DNA of 64,000 nucleotides from positions 10,666,308-10,730,307 of the forward strand of contig BSYO01000020.1 in assembly GCA_033239525.1 (NCBI GenBank). The letters run 5' to 3'. Shown here in pieces: positions 1 through 10,904 of this stretch. The stretch is from Nepenthes gracilis. Its lineage: Eukaryota > Streptophyta > Magnoliopsida > Caryophyllales > Nepenthaceae. The position numbers were made by a program, and so were the translations under genes. The notes under the pieces are model-generated. The model made no database searches, was not told the DNA's origin, and saw nothing but the letters and a program-made list of their open reading frames with translations. How positions within the stretch are numbered: position 1 is the stretch's first letter; every line of letters begins with the position of its first letter.

Positions 1-1104
1 TCTCATCTCCAGGTCGTTGACGTGGCGGTCCGCGATTCTGCTTTTCACGAGCATATCGTCGACGTACACCTCCACGTTCCGTCCAATCTGAGCTTCGAAC
101 ATCTTGTTTACAAGACGCTGGTAGGTCACGCCAGCATTCTTGAGACCGAATGGCATCATTTTATAGCAATACGTACCCTGGTCTGTCATGAACAAGGTGT
201 GCTCCTCGTCTTCTGGGTCCATCCGGATCTGGTTATACCCAGAATATGCGTCCATGAAGCTCAGGAGTTCGTGCCCGGATGTGGAGTCCACGAGCTGATC
301 AATCCTGGGAAGCAGGAAGCTGTCTTTAGGGCAAGCCTTGTTCACGTTCGTGAAGTCGACACACATCCGTCACTTACCACTGCTCTTTTTCACCAGCACG
401 ACATTGGATAGCCATTCCGGATACTGGATTTCTCTGATGAATCCAGCGTCCAAGAGCCTCTTCACTTCTTCCCTGATGGCGACCAACTTCTCGACGGAGT
501 GGTTCCTCCGTTTCTGCCAGACAGGCTTTCGGCCTGTGTCAAGGCCCAACTTGTGGACTATGACATCGGCCGATATCCCGGGCATGTCAGCGGGGACCCA
601 CATAAACACGTCGGAGTTAGCCCTAAGAAAGGTAATCAACCTGTCGCGTTCTGCAGGTTGGAGTGATCTCCCCACGTTGATGCACCGTTCCGGATCGGAA
701 GGATTCAGCGGGATCGCCTCCGTTTCTTCTCCGGACTGGGCCTGTTGCAACGAGGTTTCGTCACGGAGATCAAGGTCTTCGTTTGGGTTGCATGGCGCCA
801 CGGGGTTGATCTGGGACAGGTAGTAGGTCCGTCCCATCTCTTGGTCTCCAAGGACTTCTCCCACGCCCCAGGGGGTGGGAAATTTCACCTTCAGGTGTGG
901 GATGGACGTCACGGCTTCAAAGGCGGTCAGGAAAGGTCTACATAGTATGGCGTTGTAGACGGATGGAAGGTCGACGACGAGGAACGCCAACTCTCGCGTC
1001 ATGGAGAGCGGGTGGGTTCCCATGGTGACTTCCAGCCGGACTATCCCTTGCACGGGGACTGGCTCGTTGTCCAAGCCGTACAAGGGTCCGCTTGCAGCCT
1101 TCAT
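1..1104 (-). pseudogene. Gypsy pol fragment: protease C-terminus and reverse transcriptase (broken)
   Basis: Would encode the retropepsin tail and reverse transcriptase that copies element RNA into DNA. The open stretch 370-1104 (about 244 aa) has a protease-like start ('LAFLVVDLPSVYNAILCRP'), an acidic linker, then the RT N-terminus ('GFIREIQYPEW', 'NVVLVKKSSGK'). At 370-372 a TGA interrupts the frame exactly where the family has Trp in a 'GKWRMCVDF' block; the same frame then continues to the left edge with 'CVDFTNVNKACPKDSF' and the catalytic YVDD (codons 55-66). A single TGG to TGA transition therefore explains the break. The fragment is cut by the window edge. Confidence 0.85.
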
Positions 1105-2802
1105 TTGGCTTCGTTTTAGTCCAAGTTTAAGGCCTTGAGTGTGATATCTGACAAATTTTGTGAACTTCCATTATCAATGAAGACCCGTTTGGTTGGTAGT
1201 CATCACCACCCACTGAAACGAGGGCGATCATAACAAGGGGGTCGATATGGGAGAGGTTACATGAGCCATGTCGTTCTTTGCTAAAGCTAATGACGTCATT
1301 CCTAACCCCTATCTTCGCCCGCTTGTTCCGGGAAGTTCCCTCATTTGTCCTTTGGCGTTCGCGGCGTCGATGGAGGAGATCATGTGGACCACGCCGATCG
1401 CCGCCGCCGTGGGGTCTCGGAGGTTTGGCTTCACCATCGGAGGTAGCGGGCTCCGCCTCGAGCTCTTCATGAACCGCCCAAGTGTCGCGTCGGATTAGAT
1501 CTTCGATTTCTGCTTTGGTGGTCAAGTAGGTTCTCGGTCGAGTGTCCCAGGCAGTGGTAATCGGGCATGCCGTGGTGTGCCGCCTTTGGGACCCTTGGGC
1601 ATCTTTGGCCACTTAAAGAACTTCTCATCCTGGATCTGCAGCAGGATGTTCGCGCGGCTATCGTTCAGAGGGGTCAGAGAGGTCCTGCTATAATCTTTTT
1701 TGGGCCCCGGCGGGTGCCGCTGCTGCTTTCTTCGCTCCGGGAAGCGCTGGCTGTCGCTGTCCCTCTTTCTTCTGCCAGGTGCTCTGGGGGCTTCCGGGGG
1801 CCAGTCCATTCACTCGGGGCGCTTCGCCTCGTTGGCCTCCTCGGCCGTGATGTACGCCCAGGCGATGGTCTCAGCCTCCTAGAAGGTCTGAGGGCGCTGG
1901 TGTGACAAGTGCTTGAAAAAGTCCCCCGCCGCCAGGGTGGCGACGAAGGCGTTGAGTTTCAGCTCGTCGGAGAGATGAGGGATCCACCTCGCCTCGGTGA
2001 TGAAACGGTCCAGGAACCGCTTCAGACTTTCATCTGACCTTTGGCGGAGGCGGACCAGGTGCCAGGGTTGCCTCTCTTCCATTCTCGCCGAGGATGGCCC
2101 AGCTCAAGAAGTGTCGACAAGCTCGTCGAACGAGCGTATAGAGTTCGGGGGGAGGCCTTAGAACCAGAGCAACGCATCCCCCCTAAGGGTGACGGGGAAG
2201 CACTGACACATCAAGGCCTCGCTTGCCCCTTGTAGAGTGAGGTGAGTGCAGAAGCAGTTAAGATGGTCCATTGGGTCATTGCTTCCGTCGTATCCCTCCA
2301 GGACCGACATCTTGAACTTGCTCGGCAACGGTTGCGTCCGCAAGTCCATGGCGAAGGGCGATCTACGGAGGTCGGCGGAGGAGGGCGTGGGTTTCTCCTT
2401 ATGCAGGGTGTCCCACAACACCTTGATTTTCTCCTCCATTGAGGGGTTCGTAGAGCCTCTCCGTGCATTAATGACGTCGCAAAGCCCGTGTTGGCCCTGG
2501 AGTTGTGTCCGAGCTCGTCGGGGGTGGCGACTTTCTGCCTGAGTGGCGCGTTCGCCGTTGGATCCTGCAGCGGCTTGCCTCCCATTGCCGCGCGAGTTGC
2601 GGGGGTTGCGCCCTTCGGGGCTATCCTCCCGGTCATCGTTGGCGGGATGGCTTTCCGCTTCATTCTGGCCGTTTTCACTTGGGTCCGCGAGTTGCAGCGG
2701 CCTCTCGACGCCTCTCTCTTTTGGAGGTGGAGGCCTGGGATCTTTGGGCGATCCGGGGCCAGACGATCCGTGTTCGCATATAGCGCGTGAGTACACCTTC
2801 AT
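1105..2802 (-). pseudogene. Gypsy gag, Tat type (frameshifted)
   Basis: Nucleocapsid/capsid precursor of the element at 1-3999. Reading from high to low coordinates, 2158-2802 gives an Arg/Pro/Gln-rich N-terminus and the start of the Retrotrans_gag fold ('LPSKFKMSVLEGYDGSNDP', ending 'LRGDALLWF'). A stop or frameshift follows; 1879-2082 carries the next block ('SLKRFLDRFITEARWI'). Then 1522-1809 ('LQIQDEKFFKWPKM') and 1127-1612 ('EIEDLIRRDTW') hold the C-terminal part in different frames. At least three lesions separate the pieces. The many plus-strand ORFs here are GC-rich shadows. Confidence 0.75.
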
Positions 2803-3010
2803 ATCTCGTTCATGTCTGCGGCCAGGCGGCGGACGTCAGGCTCCGGTTGATCGTTTGCCTGGTTCCCCTCAAGGGGAACTTCACTTTGGGCGATGACTTC
2901 CATGGCCGGAGCACTAGCTTGTGCTTGGGTGTTCACCATCGCCTGGGATTGGGGAACTGGGTGGGAAGGAGACACTTGGCTTTCTGTCAGTTTCCCACAA
3001 ACGGCACCAA
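2803..3010 (-). other. 5' untranslated leader and primer-binding region of the Tat element
   Basis: Lies between gag and the LTR. Next to the LTR edge the minus strand begins TTGGTGCCGTTTGTGGGAA, which resembles the leader start I know from Tat-type elements; I cannot assign the priming tRNA with certainty. No other gene is seen. Confidence 0.55.
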
Positions 3011-3999
3011 TGTTACGTCTCGGGCCCACGGTTGTCGTACGGATTAGGGAGCCTTCGAATTCCCAAGCGTGCGGCGGCTTTGGAAGAAGGGTCCGATCTC
3101 CGTCTCTATTTAACCTGGACCTGCACAACACAAACAACAAACAAGATATGAAGGGTCCGGTAGGATTTCTCCCACCGAGGCCGCTTCGACGCTCAAGTCA
3201 GCAAATTTCCGCAATAAACAGAAATGGCGCACACTAAGGAGGTGCGCGGAGGAATGCTGTGAAAGCGTAAGAGGTGCTTGTGCGGTGATGAGGAGAATGC
3301 AGTGAGCAGGTATTGGAATGCCTGGCTTCCTTGGTGCACCGCAACGGGTGGCTAACTTTCCGTGATCGAGAAGATCTTGGGAAGGAGAGCGAGCTAGCTA
3401 TCTCCAGACGTGAGTGAGGTGATCCTTGATTCCGGCTCGTTACTCTCGTGTGATCGAATAGAGAAAGGGGGAGCAATAGTGTTTTTCTCGCCGTTCCAAT
3501 TCTAGATTGAAAGGAAGCAGCAGATGAAGATGCTGAAGGAAGAGGATCCCTTTCTCTGTGGGGTGTGAGGGCTCTTATACGCCTCTCCCCGTTGGACATT
3601 CGGGCGCCAAAACGCCCGTTGCCTTGGCCATCGCGCCGCTGGTCCCTGTTGTGGACCGCTGGTCACACCGATTGTCCTTTTGCCGTGGCTAGCACGCTGC
3701 TGAGCGTTGTTGACCACGCCTGACTTTCCCTTGAGCGGGGATTGGTTGGTCACCTGCAGACGGCAGCGGGTGCCGTTGGTGCTGCGCCAGCCACTCCTCT
3801 ATTGGCTAGCCTTTCCGCCTGTTCCCGGCGACGCATTTAATGCGTCGCAGGTTTCCGTTGCCTTCCGCCAGCATGGGTTTGCGCCTCTCGATCCTTGGGC
3901 TGGACTGACTATCTTGCGTGGACTTTTGGATTTCTCGCGGGCCGCGGCTTGCTTCGTGGACTTGGACACGCTTCATGGGCCTGGACATGGGACCCAACA
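3011..3999 (-). repeat. 5' LTR of the Tat-type gypsy element
   Basis: 989 bp with inverted ends TGTTA...CCAACA on the plus strand. It carries a block shared with the LTRs at 25532-26464 and 36289-37836: an 'ACGGATTAGGGAG' motif near 3040, an 'ACAACACAAACAACAAAC' stretch near 3125, and 'GCTCAAGTCAGC' followed by 'TTCCGCAATAAACAG' near 3190-3220. The minus strand reads TGACTTGAGCGTCGAAG there. Promoter and polyadenylation sites would sit here, but I cannot place them. Confidence 0.8.
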
Positions 4000-4854
4000 A
4001 TACCCATTTGTACATCTCCATTGTTAAGCACCATAAGATTAGCCATGTAAAGTTACAGGTTAGTGTATTGATATAGGTTGCGATCTGTACAGAATTGTGC
4101 ATATATGCAAATTGAGAATGCTACAAGAAGAAGCATTTTCCATATTAGTTGATGAAATGAATTAAGATAAGATTAAATACGGATTATTATTAAGAAATAA
4201 CGTGGGAATACGATTAGATGAAATTAAATATTATAAATGTTACCTTATGTATTTTTTATGGAATAAACTCTCTCTCTCTCTCTGGCTAGTGCTGTAGGAG
4301 GGCGGGCCGTCGGGCCACCATGGCCGGTGATCGGCTCCAGCAAGGTGTGGTGACCATTGCCGTTCTGCCCGGGAACACTTATGCTGTAGCTCTAATGATA
4401 AATAAACTATTTTTATGGATTTATATTTTTTTGGAATGTCATTATTTATCAGACAGGTTTTGAAATGGGCAAATTCTTGTACTAAAATGCGAGTCAATTA
4501 AGTGAAAGTATTTGAAAGTCTCTTCGGTAGGCAGTGTGGTACACAGCCAACTTACCTGGCGCTTGAATTAAAATTACGATAGAATTTAAATTATGTTACG
4601 TAGAAATTATAATTTAAAAAAAAATTAAATAAAATGTTAGATCCAATTAAATTCTTAGGTTTGTTAATATAATATATGCCAAATTGGCACGACCAAAATT
4701 TACTTTTCCAAAAGTGTAATTTTTTTTATGTGAATATAAATTCTAATAACATTTTCAGAAGAATAATATTTAGTATTTGAAGACATATTTTAACATAAAC
4801 ATTAGTTTCCTTTTTATTTTTTTAGACAATATTTTTATGTGATTATAGACCAGA
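4000..4854. other. No gene seen; AT-rich spacer with a short TC microsatellite
   Basis: Becomes AT-rich after about 4100. A (TC)n run lies near 4268-4283, followed by a GC-richer patch (4290-4380) with no recognised coding sequence. Confidence 0.5.
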
Positions 4855-5088
4855 GTTATGTGATTATATGTGATTGCCGAAGCGGAGTTCGGCCTGGTGG
4901 TTAGTAACGCTTACGCCTTCCCTCTCCACCCAGGTTCGAATCTCCGCGGAAGCACCCGTGGTACTGAGCCTCCCTAAAAAATCCTTCGGGATTTCTGGGG
5001 TATGGGGCCGCCAAGCGGTGGGGCCAGTCACGTTAAAAAGCTTACCCTTACCACAGTTTCTTCTTACCAAAAAAAAAAAAAAACAAGC
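4855..5088 (+). mobile_element. tRNA-derived SINE with 14-bp target-site duplication
   Basis: The body has RNA polymerase III internal promoter boxes: an A-box-like TGGTGGTTAGTA near 4894 and a B-box GGTTCGAATCTC near 4932. A poly(A) tail ends at about 5083. The direct repeat GATTATAGACCAGA occurs at 4841-4854 and again at 5089-5102, flanking the insertion. The recognisable tRNA-like head begins near 4874, so about 20 bp of the interval before it may be flank or a 5' extension. It has no coding capacity and would depend on LINE proteins in trans. Confidence 0.85.
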
Positions 5089-5322
5089 GATTATAGACCA
5101 GAAATAGATAGATTTTTAAACTTTTTATTAAAATATGTTATTTTATAAGCTATTTATCAAGTAACGTATCTGTATAAGCTAATACTTGAGGATGAAAATC
5201 ATATAATAAATCTTCTCACATTGATCTCTAGATTGTGATCGTTGATAATATTCAATCACGGTTGTAATTCATCCTCCAAAATCCATTCTAATATTATTTA
5301 AAATGATGGCATGCACCTTTTG

Positions 5323-5348
5323 TAATAATAATAATAATAATAATAATA
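5323..5348. repeat. (TAA)n microsatellite
   Basis: About eight uninterrupted TAA units within AT-rich DNA. Confidence 0.9.
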
Positions 5349-5452
5349 CCCAAAATTTAATAATAGAACTTTACTTAATTTCTCAATAGGAAAAATCCTA
5401 ATAATTTTTTTCATTTTTCAATATTTTTAAATATAGAAGAGCCACCAAAACT

Positions 5453-5909
5453 CTATATGACTCCAAAGGAACTGGACTGGGATGTCTCCAAAGGAACTGG
5501 ACTGGGAACATCAACCAGGAAACTCCTACAACAGAGCATAAAGTCTCCTTTACTTCTGTTATCATCTGTCACTCTGTCAATGGCCAAAACTACAATGCTA
5601 AAAATCAAGGAAACAACTAGAGGAAAAGAAATAAATGCAAACAAAAGCATACCCTTAAAACCCCACTTGTTAAAGAATGCATGCCCTGCATTTTACCATC
5701 TTCACCTCACTGCCGACCACAACAGAGTTATTCACCCCTTGAATGTTGCTGCTTATGTAAATATTGAGGCAACAATGATCATGATCGAGAGGCTCCTTAG
5801 AGTCTCTGGTTCATTGACCAATAGTCACCGAAGAGCCAGCATTGCTCCTGTTGGTGTTAAGGTAATGGCAGTTGGACAAAACTGGGCAGACAAAATGACA
5901 ATCACGTAG
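5453..5909. other. Unassigned region with overlapping ORFs on both strands
   Basis: The plus strand is open for 150 codons (5457-5909). The minus strand has a 65-codon ORF (5453-5650) whose start is strongly hydrophobic ('LLFAFISFPLVVSLIFSIVVLAI'), like a single membrane segment, followed by an acidic stretch. I recognise neither. A 23-bp phrase at the left end is duplicated in tandem (ggaactggactggga repeated near 5467 and 5491). It might be a decayed host gene or retrocopy fragment; coding status is uncertain. Confidence 0.25.
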
Positions 5910-6209
5910 GGGAAAACTTGAATCCCCGGCCAATCGTCAGCCATCAATTTAGTAGGAATAACGAATAAAGAATACATAACGTTTTTAACGTGGAAACCCC
6001 TTTTAACCAACGGACAAACTCTGAATAAGTTTTCACTATATAAAATTGGTTATAAGAACCCCCAAGATAGAATACCCGTTACACATTCAAGACAAATTAA
6101 AAAAAAACAATCTTTAGAGTAAGGAAATTTTCCTTCCCTCTTATCTCTCTATTTTTCTTCTCTCATTTCTCTCACTGGTGGTTTACTCTACTCACTAATT
6201 TTACAAGTG
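5905..6209 (+). repeat. Dispersed repeat copy A (truncated at the scaffold gap)
   Basis: Matches, in inverted orientation, the block at about 12690-13060. Shared stretches include 'ACTCACTAATTTTACAAGT', 'TAGAGTAAGG' and 'ATAAAATTGGTTATAA' with scattered substitutions. It does not match the 3' LTR at 10220-10904, so it is not the missing 5' LTR of the adjacent copia. It ends abruptly at the N run. Confidence 0.6.
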
Positions 6210-6309
6210 NNNNNNNNNNNNNNNNNNNNNNNNNNNNNNNNNNNNNNNNNNNNNNNNNNNNNNNNNNNNNNNNNNNNNNNNNNNNNNNNNNNNNNNNNNN
6301 NNNNNNNNN
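6210..6309. other. Scaffold gap of exactly 100 N
   Basis: One hundred N bases, the usual placeholder for a gap of unknown size. It falls between a dispersed repeat and the copia gag, hiding the element's 5' LTR and gag start. Confidence 0.98.
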
Positions 6310-9300
6310 ATATCTTAACCCGAGAAGAAACCGTAAAAGTATTGAGAAAGAATAATAAGAAACCGGAGAACTTGATCGAGGAAGAGTGGCAAGACAAGAG
6401 AGATCTTGCAAACTGTATCAATAAATTTTATCTGGCGGACAATATGCTTTAAGAGGTTCTCAGCCTGTCAGACCCGGCTAAGGTCTGGGAGAAATTTGAA
6501 AGTATATACAAGACCAAATCCTTGACCACGAGATTATATGTGAAGAAGCAATTTTATGGATTGCGTCTGTCCAAGGGAGGGAGCTTTGAAAAGTATCTAG
6601 ATGAGTTCAACAGAATTGTGATGCAAATGTTAGCTCTCGATGAGCAGATTAAGGAGGATAAGGCATTGGTATTGCTGACCTCCTTACTAGTATCATATGA
6701 TTATATTGTGACGACATTACTGTTTAGGAAGGATACATTTCAACTAGACGAGGTCGTTGCGTCCTTACTCATGAATGAGGTAAGGAAGTCTCAGGGAACC
6801 TCCACTTCTTCTTACTCTGAGGTGCTTATGACTAAGTAACGGAAAATAAGTAGCGAACGCAGCCCAAAGTAAAGTGAAAAGGGTCGTAGTAAGTCCAAGT
6901 CGAGATTCCAAAATGTCGAGTGTCATCATTGTGGCAAAAAAGGCCACATTAAGAAATATTGTTATAAGTGAAAGTATAAAAACGTTAAAAAGGAGAGCAA
7001 AGGAGAAAAGGGACGAGGTAAGGAAAAGTTCTTGGTCTTAGTTGTTACAGGAGGTGACCTCCGGCTAACTTGTGAAATGGACTTGGCTAGTTTGACGGAC
7101 AATGAGTCCGATTGGGTGGTTGACATCGGTACCTTCCTTCACGTGACATCTAGAAGAGAATTATTAGTTTCTTATACTCCAAGAGATTTTATAGTAATAA
7201 GGATGGGTAACGAAGGAGTGTCTCCAAACGTTGGCAGAGGCAATGTGTTGTTGGTCACCAATAATAGGACAAGACTATTGTTGAAGGATGTATGGCATGT
7301 CTTTGATATCTGAATGAATATAATCTCAGTTGGCAGGCTGGATGATGAAGGTTACTATAATACCTTCTATGATGGAGAATGAAAGTTGATAAGAGGATCT
7401 ATAGTTATTACTCGAGGACAGAAGAATACTAGCATGTACGTAATGAAGGCGCCTGCTGTGTTTGGGGACGTGAATGCTACAAGCAGTGAGGAGTTCTTGG
7501 ACCTGTGACACTGCAGGCTTAACCACATGAGTGTCAAGGATTATGTCATTTGGCCAAGAAAGGCTTTATTCCAGAAGTAATGGCAGATAGTTCGAGGACT
7601 TGTCCTCACTGCATGACTCGAAAGCAAAGAAGGATCTTGTTCCAGCGAGACTCGTCTTCTATAAAGATGGAGCTACTTGACTTGGTTCACATCGATGTGT
7701 GTGGACCATTCAAAGAAAAATTATTCAAAGGAGCTCAGTACTTTGTGTTATTCATCGATGATTGTTCAAGAAAATTGTGAGTTTATCTACTGAAAACTAT
7801 TGACCAAGTCTTCAGTACTTTTGAGTATTTTCATACTTTGGTAGAATGACAGACAAGAAAGAAGCTGAAAGCTATCCATAGTGATAACGGTGGTGAGTAC
7901 ATTGAGCCTTTTGATGTCTACTACAGAAAACATGGCATACGTCATCAAAGAATACCATCCAAAATGTCATAATTGAATGGAGTGGCTGAACGGATAAATC
8001 ACACACTATTGGAAAGGGTTAGGTATATACTTTCTGAGGCGAAACTGTCCAATTCCTTCTGGGCAGAAATATTAAAGACTGTGGCCTATATAATTAATAG
8101 GTCGCCTAATAGACCACTAGATGGTGATGTACCAGAGAAGGTTTGGTCAGGAAAGGATCTATCCTATGACCATCTTCGAGTATTTGGATGTAGGACATTT
8201 GTTCATATCTCAGAGGATGAGAGGACCAAATTTGAGCCAAAGACGAATCAATGCGTCTTTTTAGGCTACGGAGAAGATGAGCTAGAGTACAGACTATATG
8301 ACCCAGCTGAGAGGAGACTCATACGGTCAAGGGATTTTGTCTTTGTTGAAGCTGAAACCATCAAAGATATTGGTGAGATGGCCAACTCTAAAACTGGACG
8401 GACAAATAAGATTATTGCTGATGATGTCCGCTCAGTACCTCTTTGTGACGAGGTCAACGGCCCAGATGTGGCCAAGGACAATGATGAAATTGATGAGGCA
8501 TTTGATGGAAACGAGGAAGCTGTCATTCCTCAGCAGGCCGAGAAAGCTTATAAGATACTTGTTTGACGGTCCATGAGAGCTAGGAGATTGTCTATCCACC
8601 TGTTACCTAATGAGTATGTTTTGCTCATTGACGTTGGTGAGCTTGAAGACTTTGACGATGTTATAAGGGATGAGAACAAAGAAAAATGATTGGAAGCAAT
8701 GGGGGATGAGATGACTTCATTGCGTAAAAAACCATACATTCGAGTTAGTTGACTTGCCTAAGGGAAAGAGAGCCCCAAAGAATAAGTTAGTCTTTCAGTT
8801 GAAGACATCCGAGGACACCATAAAGCCAAGGTACAAGGCACGACTGGTGGTGAAGAGATTCAATCAGCACAAGGATGTAGATTTTGATGAGTTCTTTGCG
8901 CCAGTAGTGAAGATGTCCTCAATTCGTGTCATGCTCAGTTTGGCAGCCGTTCTGGATTTGGAGATAGAACAACTGGATGTTCAGACTGTATTTCTCCACG
9001 GTGATTTTAAGGAAAATCTATATGGAACAACCAAAAGGGTTCGTGGTTAAGGGGAAAGAAGGATTGGTTTATCGTCTAAGGAAGAGCATGTACGGACTAA
9101 AATATGCTTCAAGATAATTGTACAAGAAGTTTGAATCTATTATGGTTGACCAAGGATACCAAAAGATTATGTCTGATCACTGTATCTTTATGCAGAGGTT
9201 TTTTGAGGACGATTTTGTCATCCTTCTTCTTTATGTGGACGACATATTGATTGTCGAACAGAATAGTTCTTGGATATCAAGGAGTTGAAGAGGTAATTGG

Positions 9301-10209
9301 GATATTTATTTGCGAAGAAAGATTTGGGGCCGACAGAGCAGATTCCTGGGATCAAAATATTTTACGATCAAAAGAACAAACAGCTCTAGCTATCCCAGAG
9401 AGCTATATTGACAAAGTGTTACAGCGCTTTTATATAGACAAGTTCAAATCTGTGAGCACTCCTCTGACAAATCATTTCAGGTTGAGTAGGAAGTAATGTC
9501 CGTCCTCGAACTTAGAGAAGGTTAGCATGAGAGGCATTCCATATTCATCAGCCGTTGGCAACCTGATGTACGTGGTTGTATACATAAGACCGGACATTGC
9601 TCATACTGTTAGTACTGTCAATAGATTCCTCTCAAACGCAGGGAATGAGCACTGGATTGCTGTGAAGTGGATTCTTAGATATCTCTGAAAGAGTTCAAGG
9701 ATGTGTCTGTGATTTGGAGAAGAAAAGTTTCAGTTGGTGAGCTACAAAAATGTAGATATGGTTGGGGACATTGACACACAGAAATCTGCTTCTGGATACC
9801 TGGTTAAGTTTGTAGGAGGAGTTGTCTCCTGACAATCCAAATTGTAAAAGTATGTTACTCTTTCTACTACAGAGGTCGAGTACATTACACTGACTGAGGC
9901 CAGGAAAGAGTTATTGTGGATGAAAGTTCATCCAAGAGTTGGGCTTGAGGAAAGAAAGGTACGTGGTACTCTTGATAACTAAAGTGCCATACACTTGTGT
10001 AAAAACGCCTCATTTCACTCGAGATCGAAACACATTAACATTCGATATCATTGGGTGAAAGATACTATTGATGAAGGGAGGCCATCAGTAGAGAATGTTC
10101 GATCGGATGAAAATGGGTCAGACATAATGACCAAAGTTTTATTTAAGAGAAAGTTTGAAACTTGCTATGACATCGCTGGACTAACTAATTTTGTTCCTAC
10201 TCAATCATG
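6310..10209 (+). pseudogene. Copia gag-pol polyprotein (decayed)
   Basis: Gag runs from the gap to about 6835 ('KKPENLIEEEWQDK', 'VWEKFESIYKTKSLTTRLY'), then a CCHC zinc knuckle near 6917 ('CHHCGKKGHIKKYC'). The protease region is 7090-7313 ('DWVVDIGTFLHVTS', where the family has Asp-Ser-Gly). GAG-pre-integrase and integrase occupy 7320-8566 ('HIDVCGPFKE', 'VLFIDDCSRK', 'MNGVAERINHTLLE'). RT runs 8700-9300 with intact YVDD near 9235, and RNase H 9590-10200. Stops at 7311 (CGA to TGA), 7380, 7506 and 9830 (TGG to TGA), and 9115 and 9845 (CAA to TAA) fit C-to-T type decay. A two-base loss near 9020 shifts RT ('LYMEQPKGF' is split). Confidence 0.85.
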
Positions 10210-10219
10210 AGGGAAAGTT

Positions 10220-10904
10220 TGTTGGAGTAACTCCCTTATGAGAATATGGTCCGCGGACTTGCAATCAAAAGTGATCGAGGACTCTGAAGATGGACAAGAG
10301 AGCTGTGCATTGTCCGAGAACATGATTATCTGAGGAACTTCAACACAAAAACACACATGGATGCCAACTCAAAAGATTTACTGTGCACATGAGATTTGTG
10401 GGGAATGTGCGCTGCATTTGCAGAGTGGGCATTGTCTGCACTGAGCCCAACAGTCTACAGTGCCATTGCAGAGGTGTACGATCACCAGGCTATTGCATGT
10501 ACGGGTGTCCTCTACGTTGGCATGGCCAACACTCTCATCAGCCAGTATATATATGTGTGTGTGTTTTTGTGATTGGGTACTGATTGTGTGTGTGTATGTG
10601 AGTAATTACATGAAACAGAGAGCGAGAGAAGAGTGAAATGTAATAGAGAGAGTTGAGTGTGTGCATTCTCAAAGCTCTCTTTTTCTTCTTCTTCGGCTCG
10701 TAGGGCTTGTGTGGCCAGTGGTTTGTGTAACCAAAAACTCACATAGTCCAATCTTTTTGTGGATTGGAGTCCTATGATTTTTTTCTTATTCAGAAGGGTT
10801 TTCTATGTAAAAAATTTGACCTTCTCTTTCTCTTCTTCTTTCTCTCTTTACTGTGTGCTTATCCCTACTTGCTGCTCGACCGGACACTACTTCATGTTCT
10901 AACA
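10220..10904 (+). repeat. 3' LTR of the Tork-like copia
   Basis: Starts TGTTGGAGTAACTCCC directly after a purine-rich tract (GAGGGAAAG, 10209-10217) that serves as the polypurine tract, and ends TTCTAACA; 685 bp. A short TG-rich stretch lies near 10550-10600. There is no second copy in the window for comparison. Confidence 0.7.

Larger units (their letters stand above)
1..3999 (-). mobile_element. Ty3/gypsy Tat-lineage retrotransposon, 5' part
   Basis: Seen: on the minus strand the order is LTR (3011-3999), primer-binding region, gag, protease and reverse transcriptase, running off the left edge of the window inside RT. Gag and RT resemble the Tat branch of Ty3/gypsy: gag ends in a 'FFKWP' block followed by 'EIEDLIRR', and RT has the 'FIREIQYPEW' block. 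RNase H, integrase and the 3' LTR lie outside the window. Reading frames are broken several times, so the copy is dead as a protein source. Five bases following the LTR (ATACC, 4000-4004) would be the target duplication but the other side is not in view. Confidence 0.85.
6310..10904 (+). mobile_element. Ty1/copia retrotransposon, Tork (Tnt1-like) type, 5'-truncated by the gap
   Basis: Order gag, protease, integrase, RT, RNase H, 3' LTR on the plus strand, which is the copia order. The integrase tail ('DHLRVFGCRTFVHI', 'RLYDPAERRLIRSRDFVF') is like the Tnt1/Tork lineage. The 5' LTR and gag N-terminus are absent because the scaffold gap begins there. Several in-frame stops and at least one frameshift make it non-autonomous now. 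Confidence 0.85.

Noticed and set aside
1567..2896. Several plus-strand ORFs of 60-117 codons
   Set aside because: GC-rich shadows opposite the gag of the minus-strand gypsy element.
4874..4950. Possible tRNA gene
   Set aside because: Only box A and box B are present, without a foldable cloverleaf or acceptor stem; the poly(A) tail and flanking duplication identify a SINE.
6172..6452. ORFs running through the N stretch
   Set aside because: Unknown bases were translated as X; only the gag codons after 6310 have support.
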